DNA from: Natrinema marinum
GTDB taxonomy: Archaea; Halobacteriota; Halobacteria; Halobacteriales; Natrialbaceae
Direction: 5' to 3'
DNA length: 64,000 nt
Assembly: GCF_024296685.1 (NCBI RefSeq)
Contig: NZ_CP100763.1
Coordinates: 2,604,001 to 2,668,000, forward strand
The notes beneath the pieces were generated by a model that ran no database searches, was not told the origin of the DNA, and was given only the letters and a program-made list of their open reading frames with translations. Shown here one piece after another: positions 48,077-56,586 of the stretch. The first letter of the stretch is position 1. Each line of letters opens with the position of its first letter. The translations under genes were made by a program, and so were the position numbers.

Positions 48077-48772
48077 ATGCAATTTCGAAACGCCGCTATC
48101 GTCGCGGTCGCACTGCTCGTGGTCCTGTCGGGGTGTAGCGCCTTCGGAGGATCACAGACGAATGCGTCGCCGAACGAAACGGACGATGAGGAAACTGAGC
48201 CCCTGAGTGACGGGGAGACGAACGAGACGACGGATGACACCGACCCCACAGACGAGACGGAGACGAGCGCGGGTGACGAGGACGAGGGGACAGACGGCGG
48301 GGACGACACGGCGAACGCGGCCTGGTACCCGCCCGAGGAGCCGAACCGGCCCCTCGAGCACAAACATCAGGATCGAATCGAGAGCGTCCGGTTCGTCGAC
48401 AAAACGCCCGTAAACGGTACCGGCGGTTATTCGAACTTCAACCTCGAGGTCGTCGCCAATACCAGCATGGAGCGGGTGGACCCGGCGAGCCACGGGGATG
48501 TCGTGGGCGAACCGTACTTTTTCGTCAAGATCAACGAGGGACCGGGTAACCGGAAAATCATCGAACGCACGGGGGAGGTTCGGATGACGGACAACGGAAC
48601 GTTCCAGATCGACGTGCGACCGGCCGGCATCGAGGAGTTCGGCTCGGGGCCGCTGACAGTCGAGGTCTTCCTGATGGACGAGGACAAAGACTGGGACGAC
48701 ATCTACGACGCCGTGGGCAAAGAGATCCGATACGAGCCGAACGCGGGGTCCGCGAACGCTACTGCACAGTGA
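48077..48772 (+). CDS. Secreted lipoprotein, acidic
   Basis: The 231-residue protein has a lipoprotein signal: MQFRNAAIVAVALLVVLSGC, with the lipobox LSGC at residues 17-20, so Cys20 is the likely lipidated residue after the signal is removed. A Thr/Asp/Glu-rich linker (~25-80, such as TDETETSAGDEDEGTDGGDD) tethers a folded C-terminal domain (~85-220) with FNLEVVANTSMERVDP and TVEVFLMDEDKDWDDI. Composition of the linker is typical of cell-surface proteins of haloarchaea. The ligand is unknown. It converges with the membrane regulator gene. Confidence 0.82.
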   Translation: MQFRNAAIVAVALLVVLSGCSAFGGSQTNASPNETDDEETEPLSDGETNETTDDTDPTDETETSAGDEDEGTDGGDDTANAAWYPPEEPNRPLEHKHQDRIESVRFVDKTPVNGTGGYSNFNLEVVANTSMERVDPASHGDVVGEPYFFVKINEGPGNRKIIERTGEVRMTDNGTFQIDVRPAGIEEFGSGPLTVEVFLMDEDKDWDDIYDAVGKEIRYEPNAGSANATAQ

Positions 48773-48781
48773 CGGAGTCGA

Positions 48782-50113
48782 TCAGTCGACCGCGGTCGGA
48801 TCGACCCCGGGCAAGGTAATGAGGTTCTCCCGCCCGATCCGAAGCTTCTCGATCTCGTCGTCGTCGTCCATTTTCGAGAGCAACTGCGAGACTTTGGCGT
48901 TCGACCACCCGGTCTCGGAGACGATCGACGCCTGCTTCATCCGCCCGCCGTTTTGCTTGAGAAGGCGAAGGACGCGTTCCTCGTCGCTCAACAGCTCCGG
49001 ATCGATGCCGTCGTCGGTGGGTTCCTCGAACTCGAGTTCCGTCCCCGTCACGGATCGTTCCGGAGGCGGTGATTCGGCCGTCGCGCTCGGAACCGTCGGC
49101 GACCCGCCGTCGCCCTCGGCCGTGGGGCGCCGCCGCTCCTCGCCGGCGTTCGCGCGGTTTCCGAGGCGTTCCGACAGCCCGAGTGTCTCGAGCAGCCCGA
49201 TCGACGGAAGGCGGTCGGTCGGAAGCGATCGATCGACCGCGACTCCCCGACGGGCGAGCAGATAACTGGAAGCGCCGACGAGAACCGTAAGCACGAGGAA
49301 GCCGCCGATCAGCAGGCTCCAACCCGAAAACGGCTGCGGACCGGCGCCGCGAAGGATCGTGATCTCGAGACTGTCCGCTTCGAATCGGTGCGGGCCGTTC
49401 CAGACGAGCGCACCGTCTTCCGTCCCCGTCGGGGCATCGACGAAGCCGTAGTTGTTCGGCGGTCTGATGACGAGACGCTGGCCATCGCTTAACGTCCGAA
49501 TCAGCGGCCCGTCGGCCGTGGTGAGGGCCTCACCAGCGTGAATACGATCGCCGTCGACGGTCGCGAAATTCGTCCAGGTAAACGAGTAGGAGAGGATACC
49601 GACCCGGACCTCGTCGCCGGTCCCCGATCCCTCGGCCTCGGCTTCAGCTTCGATCCGTTCGATCCGGGGCTCGTCCCAGTCGGCGTTTTCGATCGTCATC
49701 TCGCGGCCGGTCGATTCGGCCGCGCGAGCCACGTGTTCTGCGAACAGTTGTCGATCGTACGGTGCCGGTCGCTGACCGGAGATGACCGCTGCAGCGTATT
49801 CGTCGAACGTCTCCTCGTCAATGTCGTTGCTGATGAGAAACCGGCTTTCGACCGTCCACTTCGCGTCCCCGTCGTCGGTGACCTGCACTTCGATCACCTG
49901 CCAAGTGGCGGGACGCTCGAGCGGCGGCGGGGTGGTCGAAACGGGCGAGACGGCATCCGATCGCTCGAGGGCTGGGGAGAGAGAGGGCGACGCCGATGGG
50001 GACCGCTCGACCGTCGGTGACGGCTGAGCCGACGGTGTGGCGGCCACTGCCCCCAGCGTGGTTGTAGCGAGGAGGACCGCGAGGGCGAGTGTGGCGGCAG
50101 TGGTAATCCGCAT
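48782..50113 (-). CDS. Membrane-anchored HTH regulator (DUF7345/DUF7343-like)
   Basis: The 443-residue protein has a signal peptide (MRITTAATLALAVLLATTTL), an extracellular Ser/Pro linker (~27-70), a beta-rich domain (~70-270, WQVIEVQVTDDGDAKWTVES), one TM helix (FSGWSLLIGGFLVLTVLVGA) and a cytoplasmic tail ending in a winged helix (~375-443: LLSDEERVLRLLKQNGGRMK, QASIVSETGWSNAKVSQLLS). That order (outside sensor, one TM, inside DNA-binding domain) suggests a one-component surface sensor. The recalled family names are DUF7345 and DUF7343. ATG 50113 directly starts the signal peptide. Confidence 0.8.
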   Translation of the reverse strand: MRITTAATLALAVLLATTTLGAVAATPSAQPSPTVERSPSASPSLSPALERSDAVSPVSTTPPPLERPATWQVIEVQVTDDGDAKWTVESRFLISNDIDEETFDEYAAAVISGQRPAPYDRQLFAEHVARAAESTGREMTIENADWDEPRIERIEAEAEAEGSGTGDEVRVGILSYSFTWTNFATVDGDRIHAGEALTTADGPLIRTLSDGQRLVIRPPNNYGFVDAPTGTEDGALVWNGPHRFEADSLEITILRGAGPQPFSGWSLLIGGFLVLTVLVGASSYLLARRGVAVDRSLPTDRLPSIGLLETLGLSERLGNRANAGEERRRPTAEGDGGSPTVPSATAESPPPERSVTGTELEFEEPTDDGIDPELLSDEERVLRLLKQNGGRMKQASIVSETGWSNAKVSQLLSKMDDDDEIEKLRIGRENLITLPGVDPTAVD

Positions 50114-50283
50114 GCGTACCAACGGGTGGTTTCCCGGGGGAAAAAACCCTTTCCATCGAAAAATAAAACGTTACCGGCGGCTCTGAACGGTATCAGAAGC
50201 CCTGAACGGTCCTAAAACGAGTGGGTTCACGGTCTCGACGATAGACGACCTGTTTTTGTATCAGGAGTGCGTACGGTGGTGCG

Positions 50284-51525
50284 ATGAACAACGCGACCCC
50301 TGCCCTCCTCGCGTTCCTTCTCGTCCTCTCGGTTCCTCTGGCGACCGTCGCCGCCGGAGAGCCAGCGGGCGGGGCTGACGACGGCTCTCCCGCAGTCGTT
50401 CAGCAGCAAGTTTCCCCACTACTGGTACAAGCCGAGGTTACCAATTCGACGAACCGGCTCCAGCTCACTGGTGACGTCCGAAGCGGGTACACCGAATACC
50501 GCCCCGGTCTCGGAATGGCGCTTGCGAGCGCCGACGACGGGCTCCGAATCGACCATCAGCAGTACGCTATCGTCGGCAAGGAATTCGAAAGCGCATCCGA
50601 CGAGAAACGGGCAGCGATGCTCCAAACAGCGTACGAACAGCTTATGCAACGTGCAAACGAACTCGAGCAACGCGAACGAGCGGCGGTGAGTGCGCATGCG
50701 GCCGGAGAGCTCTCGACGGCCGGACTACTTCAAACGCTGTTACGAAATCACAACGAAGCGGCGGTGCTTTCGGAACGTCTAGACGAACTATACGTCAGAT
50801 CGAATCGGGTATCGGAGTACTCGATTTCGAAACGACAAATACGCGCCGACACGCTCACGTTCGGTTTCCATCAGACCCCACTCCGGGAGACGATCACACA
50901 GGGCACCCAGACGCCGATCGACGGCCATCACGATGTTTCCGTCTCGACGTCACAGAACGGGTATAGCCTGTCGCTGATATCCGGCGATCGGTACGTCGTC
51001 GAGACGGTTCGGTTCGACAATCGCGACCGAACAGCGCCCGACAGGTTTGCAAGTTTAGAAGAAGCACTCGAGCACTCGAGAAGCCTCTATCCCTGGACCG
51101 ATGAGCACAAACAGGGGTTATCCTTCGAGGACAACAGTCAGACGCCGGAGAACTACTACTGGACCGAATTCGGCCACACGCAGGGGCGACTCGAGGTCTA
51201 TCTCGACGGCGGAACCGGGGAGGTGTTCCGCGAAATACAGGTTCTCACGGCGTCGTCGCTTCCGCAGACCGACAGAGCGGTCGGACCGTGGATCGGTGAC
51301 GGGCTCAACATGACGATGAACAAAACGGCGCGGACCGGACCGGTCGAGGTGACCGTGACCGATCAGGAGACGAACGAGCCCGTCGACGCCGCCATCACGT
51401 TCGACGGAGTCGAAGTCGGTCGAACCGGCGACGACGGAACGCTCTGGGTCATCCCGCTGATCGGCTCGCACGAACTCGAGGCGAAAACGGCGAGCGGAAC
51501 CGTCAACGCGACCGTGACGCGATAA
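50284..51525 (+). CDS. Secreted surface protein (DUF7096-like)
   Basis: The 413-residue protein has a cleavable signal (MNNATPALLAFLLVLSVPLA) and an extracellular domain. The first half carries a helical segment with EQRERAAVSAHAAGELSTAG and RNHNEAAVLSERLDELYVRS, the second a beta-rich domain (VEVTVTDQETNEPVDAAITF, DGVEVGRTGDDGTLWVIPLI) like a surface-protein carboxypeptidase-regulatory or Big-type fold. No C-terminal membrane anchor is seen. It resembles DUF7096-type proteins as I recall, often found beside the HTH regulator type at 48782, from which it is divergent. Confidence 0.75.
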   Translation: MNNATPALLAFLLVLSVPLATVAAGEPAGGADDGSPAVVQQQVSPLLVQAEVTNSTNRLQLTGDVRSGYTEYRPGLGMALASADDGLRIDHQQYAIVGKEFESASDEKRAAMLQTAYEQLMQRANELEQRERAAVSAHAAGELSTAGLLQTLLRNHNEAAVLSERLDELYVRSNRVSEYSISKRQIRADTLTFGFHQTPLRETITQGTQTPIDGHHDVSVSTSQNGYSLSLISGDRYVVETVRFDNRDRTAPDRFASLEEALEHSRSLYPWTDEHKQGLSFEDNSQTPENYYWTEFGHTQGRLEVYLDGGTGEVFREIQVLTASSLPQTDRAVGPWIGDGLNMTMNKTARTGPVEVTVTDQETNEPVDAAITFDGVEVGRTGDDGTLWVIPLIGSHELEAKTASGTVNATVTR

Positions 51526-51657
51526 GACGAAGGCGCGAGACACTAATCGTCCGTTCCGTGCGAAGTGCGCCGGGGTTCGCGCGGAGGTTTATACGGGAAG
51601 GAGCGGCCAGAGCGGTGCGTGATCGGAGGGGAACGCGACCGGCCGTCTCGGTCGAGT

Positions 51658-52119
51658 ATGAATCGCGCCGTCAGTCCGATCGTCGGCGTCCTCGTCTTGC
51701 TCGCGCTCACCGTCTGCCTAGCGGTCGTCGTCGCCGTCGGCGTTAGTGGAATGGGCCTCGAGTCCGCCGGACCGACCGGGAGCTTCGATCTGTCGGCCGA
51801 CGGGGACCGCTCAAAGATCGTGATCGACCACGTTGCGGGCGACGCGATCGATGTCGAGGCACTGTCGGTGACGATCGCGGTAAACGGCACGGAACTGGCA
51901 CAACAGCCTCCCGTTCCGTTCGTCGGGGCGAGCGGGTTCGACGGGACACCGGACGGGCCGTTCAACGCGAGAGCCGACCCGGAGTGGTCGCCGGGGGAGC
52001 GAGCCGGACTGTCCGTCGCCGGAACGAATAGTCCGCAGTTCGCGACTGGCGATTCGGTCACCGTCACGCTTGCCGTCGACGGGCGACAGATAGCCAGGCT
52101 CGAGACGACGGCGACGTGA
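51658..52119 (+). CDS. Archaeal type IV pilin-like protein
   Basis: The 153-residue protein begins MNRAVSPIVGVLVLLALTVC, an archaeal class III pilin-type signal: the short basic N terminus, the RA-VSPIVG processing context and the long hydrophobic helix (~8-30). Prepilin peptidase would cut after Ala4. The rest is a beta-rich extracellular domain (TIAVNGTELAQQPP, SVTVTLAVDGRQIARLETTA). Pilins of this type mediate adhesion or form surface filaments. The ATG at 51658 is preferred to one 31 codons upstream because the signal starts here. No pil ATPase genes are adjacent. Confidence 0.83.
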   Translation: MNRAVSPIVGVLVLLALTVCLAVVVAVGVSGMGLESAGPTGSFDLSADGDRSKIVIDHVAGDAIDVEALSVTIAVNGTELAQQPPVPFVGASGFDGTPDGPFNARADPEWSPGERAGLSVAGTNSPQFATGDSVTVTLAVDGRQIARLETTAT

Positions 52120-52144
52120 CCCTGCGGGAGAAACGGATTGTCGG

Positions 52145-52768
52145 TTACTCGGGTGCGCGACCGATCGTCGTGATCGCGACGTCCGGGTCGTAGGACGGGC
52201 CCATGAACGCGTGTTTCACGTCCTCGAAGCCGGCGGTCTTGAACATCCGGTCAGCCTCGTACTCGTCGTAGAAGAGCATGATCGCGTCGGCGAGTCGCTG
52301 CGTGAGCGGGTTGTCGGGGTAGTTCGGTCCGACGACCAACACCTGACCGCCGGGTTTGAGAACCCGACGGAACTCCCGGAGCGCGAGGATTGGGGTGGGC
52401 CAGTACTCGATCGACCCCGAGGACCAGACGATGTCGAACGTATCGGTCGCGAACGGGAGCCGCTCGGCGTCGCCACGGTGGAAATGGACCGGCGGGGCGC
52501 GTTTACCGAACTTCTCGTAGGCCTGTTCGAGTTGGTGTTCGCTCTGGTCGACGGCGTAGACCTCGTCGACGTGCTCGAGCAGTCCCTCGGTCGCGAAGCC
52601 GGTCCCGCAGCCGACGTCGAGGACGGTCATATCATCGTCGAACTCGAGCAAGGAGAGCGCGTCGGCGCGCATCGTCTCGGTCCAGACGAAGGGGTTCACC
52701 CGGTCGTAGACCCGCGAGAGGTACTTGTAAAACAGTCGAGCGCGGGCCTTGTTCTCGAGAACACCCAT
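52145..52768 (-). CDS. SAM-dependent methyltransferase (quinone-methyltransferase-like)
   Basis: The 207-residue class I methyltransferase has motif I VLDVGCGTGFATEGLLEHVD (~48-67), acidic end VYAVDQSEHQLEQA (~69), DAERLPFATDTFDIVWSSGS (~100-119) and LKPGGQVLVVGPNYPD. The N terminus FYKYLSRVYDRVNPFVWTET matches UbiE/MenG and the MPBQ/MSBQ-type quinone methyltransferases. A role in menaquinone methylation is likely but not proven. Its end converges with the pilin gene; its start is divergent from the ATP synthase operon, 157 nt away. Confidence 0.85.
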   Translation of the reverse strand: MGVLENKARARLFYKYLSRVYDRVNPFVWTETMRADALSLLEFDDDMTVLDVGCGTGFATEGLLEHVDEVYAVDQSEHQLEQAYEKFGKRAPPVHFHRGDAERLPFATDTFDIVWSSGSIEYWPTPILALREFRRVLKPGGQVLVVGPNYPDNPLTQRLADAIMLFYDEYEADRMFKTAGFEDVKHAFMGPSYDPDVAITTIGRAPE

Positions 52769-52887
52769 TGTCAGAGAGTTTCGGTCCGAACGGCATATGT
52801 CTGCTGTTCTGCACGCTGGCTGCCGGGAGTAACTCGTACTTACCGGTCGGCCACAGCGCGCTCGCGCTGAGGGACTTTCGCAACTAC

Positions 52888-52896
52888 CATATACGC
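52888..52896 (+). promoter_or_regulatory. Candidate TATA box of the ATP synthase operon
   Basis: CCATATACG on the plus strand lies about 30 nt before the atpH ATG. It is the best TATA-like element in the 157-nt spacer shared with the divergent methyltransferase gene. Confidence 0.5.
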
Positions 52897-52925
52897 GCTC
52901 TGGCAAACGTTCGACTGCTTAGAGT

Positions 52926-53258
52926 ATGCCGAGGCCAGAGGTTCTCGAACGAATTAAGTCGGCGGAGGACGAGGCCGACGAGATCGTCGCACAGGCAACG
53001 AACGACCGCGACGAGCGAATAGCCGAGGCCCGGGAACGTGCCGAGGAGATTCGCACGGAAGCGGAACAGGAGGCGCGAGAGTTGAAGGAGCGCCGCCTGG
53101 AGGAGGCTCGCGAGGAGATCGACGCGGAGTGCGAGCAGGTCCTCGAAGAGGGCGAACGCGAGCGAGAGGCGCTCGCCGAGCGCGCCCGGGATCGGATCGA
53201 CGAAGTGACCGACCACGTCGTCGAACTGTTCCAGGAGGACGTCCATGCTCAGACCTGA
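52926..53258 (+). CDS. atpH: A-type ATP synthase subunit H
   Basis: The 110-residue coiled-coil protein is a peripheral-stalk subunit, pairing with subunit E. After MPRPEVLERIKSAEDEADEI the whole sequence is heptad-like Glu/Arg/Ala-rich helix up to VVELFQEDVHAQT, with no Pro break. It begins the operon; the atpI start overlaps its last codons (atpI ATG at 53245). Archaeal AhaH proteins have this size and composition. Confidence 0.85.
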   Translation: MPRPEVLERIKSAEDEADEIVAQATNDRDERIAEARERAEEIRTEAEQEARELKERRLEEAREEIDAECEQVLEEGEREREALAERARDRIDEVTDHVVELFQEDVHAQT

Positions 53259-55509
53259 GCGGATGAGCAAGGTGTCGGTGGCCGGCTCCAAGGGCGTGAT
53301 GCCCACGGTCATCGAGACGGTTCACGAGCTGAGTCTGGTCGACCTCTCGGACTACGACGGCTCGTGGGAGGCGTTCGACAACGGCAACCCGATCGAAGGG
53401 GCCGAGGAGGCCTCCGAGAAACTGGTGACCGTCCGTGCCCTCGAGAGTACCCTCGATCTGTCGGCCGACGAGGCCGAACCGGGTGCGCTCACGGCCGGCT
53501 GGGAGGAGCGACTCGAGGAGATTCGCACGCGGATCAACGAACTCGACGACCGCCAGACCGAGATCAACGACGAACTGCGCACGGTCAACGAGAAGATCGA
53601 CCGCGTCGAGCCCTTCGCGGAACTGGGCATCGACCTCGACCTGCTGTCGGGGTACGAGACGGTCGACGTGCTCGTCGGCGACGGCTCTCACGAGGACGTC
53701 GAGGCGGCCGTCGCCGACGCTGAGGAGATCCGCGCGTTCGAGACGTTCACCGGCGGCGACATCGTGGCCATCGTGGCCGCGCCCGCCGAGGACGCCGGCG
53801 ACAGTCCGATCGACGACGCGCTGGTCGGCCTCGAGTTCACCCGCTACGAGGTGCCCGAGACCGACAAGAGCCCGGATGACTACGTCTCGGAGCTCGAGAA
53901 TCGAAAGCGCGACCTCGAGTCCCAGCTCGACGAGATCGATGCGGAGCTCGAGGCGGTCAAACGCGAGGAAGCCGGCTTCCTCCTGCGGGTCGAAGAGGAG
54001 CTGACGGTTGAGGTCCAGCAGGCGGAAGCGCCGCTGCAGTTCGCGACGACCGAGCACGCGTTCGTCGCGGAAGGCTGGCTCCCCACCGACGAGTACGACC
54101 GGCTCGTCGCGGCGTTGAACGACGCCGTCGGCGACAGCGTCGAGATCGAAGAACTCGTCCGCGCGGACTACAACGACGAGGGGTATCCGACGCACACGGA
54201 AGAGGTCGACCACGGCGGACCCGGCGGCGAAGACGAGACGACCGACGAAGAAGAGCGGGAGGTCGCGACGCGGGAAGTGGCCGCCGACGGCGGAACGACG
54301 ACCGCGAGCAGCGGCATCGTGACGATGGTCGACGAGCCCCCGGTCGTCCAGGACAACATCGGCCCCGCGAAGCCGTTCGAGTTCCTGCTGCGGCTGATCG
54401 ACCGGCCGAAGTACAGCGAACTCGATCCGACGATCGTCCTGTTGCTGACGTTCCCGGCGTTCTACGGCTTCATGCTGGGTGACCTCGGGTACGGAATGCT
54501 GTACACCAGCGCGGGCTATCTGCTGTACAGCCGCTTCGACGAGGACATTATCCGCAGCCTCGGTGCGATCGGTATCTGGGCCGGCGGATTCACGATGCTG
54601 TTCGGGATCCTGTACGGCGAGTTCTTCGGGATGCACTTCCTCGGAGACATCGTCTTCGGCGGCAGCCCGCCGCTGCACAAGGGACTCCAGCCCGTGTACG
54701 CGAAGTACGGTCAGACGTGGCTGATGCTGAGCGTCATCATCGGGCTCGCCCACCTGACCCTCGGGTACGTCTTCGGCTTCATCAACGATCTCGACCACGG
54801 CGTCGGTGACGCGTTCCTCGAGAACGGCTCGTGGGCGCTGCTCATGATCGGCGTCTGGGTCTGGATCTTCAGCCGCCACGCCGATAGCGTCAAGCCGGAC
54901 TTCCTGTTCACCTCGTTCGGAACCGGGTCCGAGGCGGCCTACGAGCTCGGCTTCACCGGCTTCTCCGCGGAAGTCGGACTCTTCGTCGGGCTCTCGCTTG
55001 CCGTCGTCGGGTTCGTGACGATGGTCTACGGCGAAGTCAAACACTACGGCGTCCTCGGCATCATCATCGGCGGTCTCGAGAGCTTCAACGTCCTCGGTGA
55101 CGTCCTCTCGTATCTCCGGATCGCGGCGGTCATCCTGGCGAAGGCAGGCATGGCGTTCGTCGTCAATATGCTCTTCTTCGGGGTGTACGTCGTCGAGACC
55201 GATTCGGGCGCGGAGTGGCACTTCGGCACCAGCCACGCGCCACAGCACATGCTCGAGCAGGGCACCTACCACGGTCACGAAGTGACCGAGGTCATGTTCG
55301 GCGGCCTGCTTCACGGCGGCATCGTGTTGGCCATCATCGGCGTGTTCATCCTCGTCCTCGGCCACATCGTCGTTCTCCTGCTCGGGGTCACGAGCGCCGG
55401 TCTGCAGGGGATCCGTCTCGAGTACGTCGAGTTCTTCAACAAGTTCTACGAGGGCGGCGGTCGAGCGTTCGAGCCCTTCGGCGGCATTCGATCCGACGAC
55501 GACAACTAA
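53245..55509 (+). CDS. atpI: A-type ATP synthase subunit I (membrane subunit a)
   Basis: The 754-residue protein forms the proton half-channel and stator. The N-terminal cytoplasmic half (~1-360) has alternating alpha/beta and coiled-coil parts (for example RTRINELDDRQTEINDELRT), the C-terminal half (~385-750) has 7-8 membrane helices. The channel helix segment near residue 635-660 (LGDVLSYLRIAAVILAKAGM) contains the essential Arg. The gene overlaps atpH by 14 nt. A 204-nt gap separates it from atpK, unusual within an operon. Confidence 0.93.
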   Translation: MLRPERMSKVSVAGSKGVMPTVIETVHELSLVDLSDYDGSWEAFDNGNPIEGAEEASEKLVTVRALESTLDLSADEAEPGALTAGWEERLEEIRTRINELDDRQTEINDELRTVNEKIDRVEPFAELGIDLDLLSGYETVDVLVGDGSHEDVEAAVADAEEIRAFETFTGGDIVAIVAAPAEDAGDSPIDDALVGLEFTRYEVPETDKSPDDYVSELENRKRDLESQLDEIDAELEAVKREEAGFLLRVEEELTVEVQQAEAPLQFATTEHAFVAEGWLPTDEYDRLVAALNDAVGDSVEIEELVRADYNDEGYPTHTEEVDHGGPGGEDETTDEEEREVATREVAADGGTTTASSGIVTMVDEPPVVQDNIGPAKPFEFLLRLIDRPKYSELDPTIVLLLTFPAFYGFMLGDLGYGMLYTSAGYLLYSRFDEDIIRSLGAIGIWAGGFTMLFGILYGEFFGMHFLGDIVFGGSPPLHKGLQPVYAKYGQTWLMLSVIIGLAHLTLGYVFGFINDLDHGVGDAFLENGSWALLMIGVWVWIFSRHADSVKPDFLFTSFGTGSEAAYELGFTGFSAEVGLFVGLSLAVVGFVTMVYGEVKHYGVLGIIIGGLESFNVLGDVLSYLRIAAVILAKAGMAFVVNMLFFGVYVVETDSGAEWHFGTSHAPQHMLEQGTYHGHEVTEVMFGGLLHGGIVLAIIGVFILVLGHIVVLLLGVTSAGLQGIRLEYVEFFNKFYEGGGRAFEPFGGIRSDDDN

Positions 55510-55713
55510 CGTCGATCGTCGGCGCCACCTCGTTACCGGTTCGTTTGGTAGCCACCCTCGTATTTTGCCACCCATATCGAAAGGATAATACCTCTGGACG
55601 GCGCGTATCAAGGGTTAGGACGCCAGAATCGGCAGTTTAGTTTGGGAAGTTTTAAGAAGACGCTGGGGAGTAGTACCACCTGTCCGGTTGCAAAACCACG
55701 AGGAAACTCAATC
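55510..55713 (+). promoter_or_regulatory. Gap before atpK with candidate promoter
   Basis: This 204-nt spacer within the ATP synthase operon holds AT-rich elements (AGGATAATAC near 55584-55593 and GTTTTAAG near 55651-55658) that could be an internal promoter for atpK, whose proteolipid product is needed in many copies per complex. No reading frame is convincing. Confidence 0.35.
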
Positions 55714-55980
55714 ATGACAATCGAAACTCTACCCCAAGCTGCACTCGCAGTGAACAGTCTCGTTGACACCGCCATCCCGCTCGTGATCCTCGAACAGGGA
55801 CCGGCTGCGGCGATCGGTATCGGTCTGGCGGCCATCGGTGCGGGTTACGCAGAGCGAGGGATCGGGGCGTCGGTCATCGGCGCGCTCGCCGAGGACTCCA
55901 TCTCGCCCGGTATCGGGATTCTGATGACGGTCCTGCCCGAGACGCTCGTGATCTTCGCACTGGTCGCGCTCTTCGTCTAA
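55714..55980 (+). CDS. atpK: A-type ATP synthase subunit K (proteolipid)
   Basis: The 88-residue proteolipid builds the rotor c-ring. Two membrane helices are clear (~25-48: AAAIGIGLAAIGAGYAERGI; ~62-88: GILMTVLPETLVIFALVALF), and Glu in VLPETLVIF is the ion-carrying carboxylate. The size is that of single-hairpin rotor subunits, not a fused dimer. An N-terminal stretch (MTIETLPQAALAVNSLVDTA) may include a leader. The ATG at 55714 is chosen because the upstream in-frame extension is polar and unrelated. Confidence 0.92.
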   Translation: MTIETLPQAALAVNSLVDTAIPLVILEQGPAAAIGIGLAAIGAGYAERGIGASVIGALAEDSISPGIGILMTVLPETLVIFALVALFV

Positions 55981-56004
55981 AGCGCCCTATCGAACTTTCT
56001 TACA

Positions 56005-56586
56005 ATGAGTCTGGACACAGTCGTTGAGGACATTCGAGAAGAGGCTCACGCGCGTGCGGAGAACATCCGCTCTGAGGGCGAAACGCGCGCCGAAGAGATC
56101 GAGTCGGCCGCCCGTGAGGACGCAGATCAGATCGTCGCTGACGCCGAGGCGGAGGCCGACCGCGAGATCGACCAGCTGCGCGAACAGCGACTCTCCAGTG
56201 CGAAGCTGGAGGCGAAACAGAAGCGCCTGGAGGCGCGTCGCGACGTCCTCGGCGAGGTCCGCGAGCGAGTCGAGGAGGAACTCGCCGCCCTCGAGGGAGA
56301 CACCCGCGAGGAGCTCACTCGAGACCTGCTCGAGGCGGCCACCGACGAGTTCGACGAGGGCGACGACGTCAACGTCTACGGTCGGGGCGGCGACGAGGAG
56401 CTGATCGCGTCGATCCTCGCCGACTACGACGGCTACGAGTACGCCGGCGAGTACGACTGTCTCGGCGGCGTCGTCGCCGAGAGCGAACAGTCCCGCGTCC
56501 GTATCAACAACACGTTCGATACGGTGCTCGAGGACGTATGGGAAGACAACCTCCGGGATATCAGCAACCGACTCTTCGAGCAATGA
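56005..56586 (+). CDS. atpE: A-type ATP synthase subunit E
   Basis: The 193-residue peripheral-stalk subunit has an N-terminal coiled coil (~1-100, HARAENIRSEGETRAEEIES and the helix to KQKRLEARRD) and a C-terminal globular domain (~105-193) with DVNVYGRGGDEELIASILAD and YDCLGGVVAESEQSRVRINN. It binds AtpH along the stalk. It follows atpK by 24 nt and its stop overlaps the atpC start (ATGA). Confidence 0.92.
   Translation: MSLDTVVEDIREEAHARAENIRSEGETRAEEIESAAREDADQIVADAEAEADREIDQLREQRLSSAKLEAKQKRLEARRDVLGEVRERVEEELAALEGDTREELTRDLLEAATDEFDEGDDVNVYGRGGDEELIASILADYDGYEYAGEYDCLGGVVAESEQSRVRINNTFDTVLEDVWEDNLRDISNRLFEQ

Noticed and set aside
53263-55509. Alternative atpI start at 53263
   Set aside because: The ATG six codons later is possible, but the start at 53245 overlaps atpH as expected for a coupled operon; the evidence does not decide strongly.
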